Positions 5,969-6,580 of a DNA stretch of 6,580 bases are shown here, piece by piece; the first letter of the stretch is position 1, and each line of letters begins with the position of its first letter. This DNA is from CAZSGN01 sp964606415. GTDB taxonomy: Bacteria; Bacteroidota; Bacteroidia; Bacteroidales; JBBRXJ01. Below the pieces are notes generated by a model that was given only the letters and a program-made list of their open reading frames with translations, ran no database searches and was not told where the DNA came from. The translations under genes were made by a program, and so were the position numbers. The stretch is taken from positions 1 to 6,580 of the forward strand of contig CAZSGN010000159.1 of NCBI GenBank assembly GCA_964606415.1, read 5' to 3'.

Positions 5969-6391
5969 TTACCACGTTTCAAGTACATCAGCAATAATTC
6001 TGTCATGGTCAAAAGCCATCACCGGTAGGTGATGCACAGGAAACCAATTAAGCGCTGCGGCATCATCAGCAGCAACACCAGGTTGTTTAATACTATCTAT
6101 ACACCCATGATAAACCACTGAAAGCGTACGCCCTCTTGGGTCCCGGTCAACAGCATCATATACCCCAAAACGCTCAAGCCTAACGTCAGAAAGTCCTGTC
6201 TCTTCTTTTAACTCGCGATAAACAGCCATGTCAAGCGTCTCGTCTATTTCCATAAAACCACCGGGTAAAGCCCAGCACCCCAGAAAAGGTTCTTTTTTCC
6301 GCCGAATCAATAATAATTCATGCCTCCTGTTAAAAACAACAGCATCAACTGTAACAGCAGGGCGAGGGTAATCATAAGTATATGGCATCAT
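5969..6391 (-). CDS. Nudix hydrolase, likely ADP-ribose pyrophosphatase type
   Basis: Single-domain Nudix enzyme of 140 residues that cleaves a nucleoside diphosphate linked to another group. The Nudix box is complete, GX5EX7REUXEEXGU, from G45 to L67, with E51 and the metal-binding R59, E60, E63 and E64. The N-terminal YPRPAVTVDAVVF, LLLIRRK (26-32) and CWALPGGFMEIDET (39-52) are the first strands leading into the box. RDPRGRTLSVVY (about 83-94) and the tail AFDHDRIIADVLE are seen, as I recall, in ADP-ribose pyrophosphatases and in the Nudix part of NrtR-like regulators. No winged-helix domain follows, so it is an enzyme rather than a full NrtR. The exact substrate cannot be read from sequence. 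Two adjacent ATGs (6391 and 6388) could start it; the first is given. It runs convergent to cysN and is likely transcribed alone. No clear -33/-7 promoter is seen. Confidence 0.9.
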   Translation of the reverse strand: MMPYTYDYPRPAVTVDAVVFNRRHELLLIRRKKEPFLGCWALPGGFMEIDETLDMAVYRELKEETGLSDVRLERFGVYDAVDRDPRGRTLSVVYHGCIDSIKQPGVAADDAAALNWFPVHHLPVMAFDHDRIIADVLETW

Positions 6392-6443
6392 TCTTCGATT
6401 ATAATATAATTGTCAGGTTCACGAAGTTGTTGGTTTATGAAAA

Positions 6444-6470
6444 CTTGATATATCAATATGAAACATCAAG
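6444..6470. promoter_or_regulatory. Palindrome cluster upstream of the Nudix gene, possible operator
   Basis: TTGATATATCAA (6445-6456) is a perfect 12-bp palindrome 54 bases before the Nudix start. CTTGAT (6444-6449) is also matched by ATCAAG at 6465-6470 in inverted orientation, giving three TTGAT/ATCAA half-sites within 27 bases. This could bind a dimeric regulator, but the surrounding DNA is AT-rich and chance is not excluded. Nothing else recognisable is seen from 6392 to 6580. Confidence 0.25.
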
Positions 6471-6580
6471 ACTTTATAACAAATTACATGGGTTAAAGAT
6501 AAAATAATTTCAGAACTCCTGATTGGCATCAAAATATAATGTCGCATTTTTATGTCGGGAATACAGTCAACTTATAAAGC

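Noticed and set aside
6552..6580. Possible + strand gene start (ATG at 6552, open to the window edge)
   Set aside because: Only nine codons are visible, with no promoter or ribosome binding signal and no recognisable sequence.

Overview
The window looks like a chromosomal piece of a Bacteroidota (Bacteroidetes) genome, probably a free-living or marine-type member. The DNA is AT-rich, and most so between genes. No gene has a convincing Shine-Dalgarno sequence. Two sites match the Bacteroidota -7 element TAnnTTTG. The TorF-like porin, divergent P-II protein and Amt resemble the form I recall from that phylum. Nothing suggests a mobile element, phage, CRISPR array or RNA gene.

Layout. Bases 1-148 are a gene end: possibly the last codons of a + strand gene (stop at 51-53), then a strong hairpin terminator (77-110). 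From 2612 down to 149, on the - strand, lies a compact nitrogen operon. It encodes an outer-membrane TorF-family porin-like protein (1827-2612), a P-II signal protein GlnK (1445-1801) and an ammonium channel Amt (149-1411), with gaps of only 25 and 33 bases. A very AT-rich divergent control region without genes follows (2613-3013). It holds a sigma-54-like -24/-12 element and a Bacteroidota -7 box facing the nitrogen operon, and a good -33/-7 promoter facing the sulfur operon. From 3014 to 5868, on the + strand, are cysC, cysD and cysN: APS kinase and the two subunits of ATP sulfurylase. Convergent to cysN is a Nudix hydrolase (5969-6391, - strand). Bases 6392-6580 show no gene.

How the genes work together. 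The left operon is an ammonium uptake unit. Amt conducts ammonium across the inner membrane, and GlnK should plug it when nitrogen is plentiful. The Amt C-terminal tail and the GlnK T-loop arginine needed for that contact are both present. The porin-like protein may serve the outer-membrane step, which is inference. The right operon makes PAPS from sulfate: CysDN forms APS using GTP hydrolysis, and CysC phosphorylates it. The enzymes that would use PAPS (a reductase or sulfotransferases) are not in the window.

Most of the window is ordinary metabolism. The points worth a second look are the porin/P-II/Amt coupling, the sigma-54-like element, the altered ligand-binding positions of GlnK, and the resemblance of CysDN to the actinobacterial rather than the enterobacterial subtype. 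I found no clear undescribed system.
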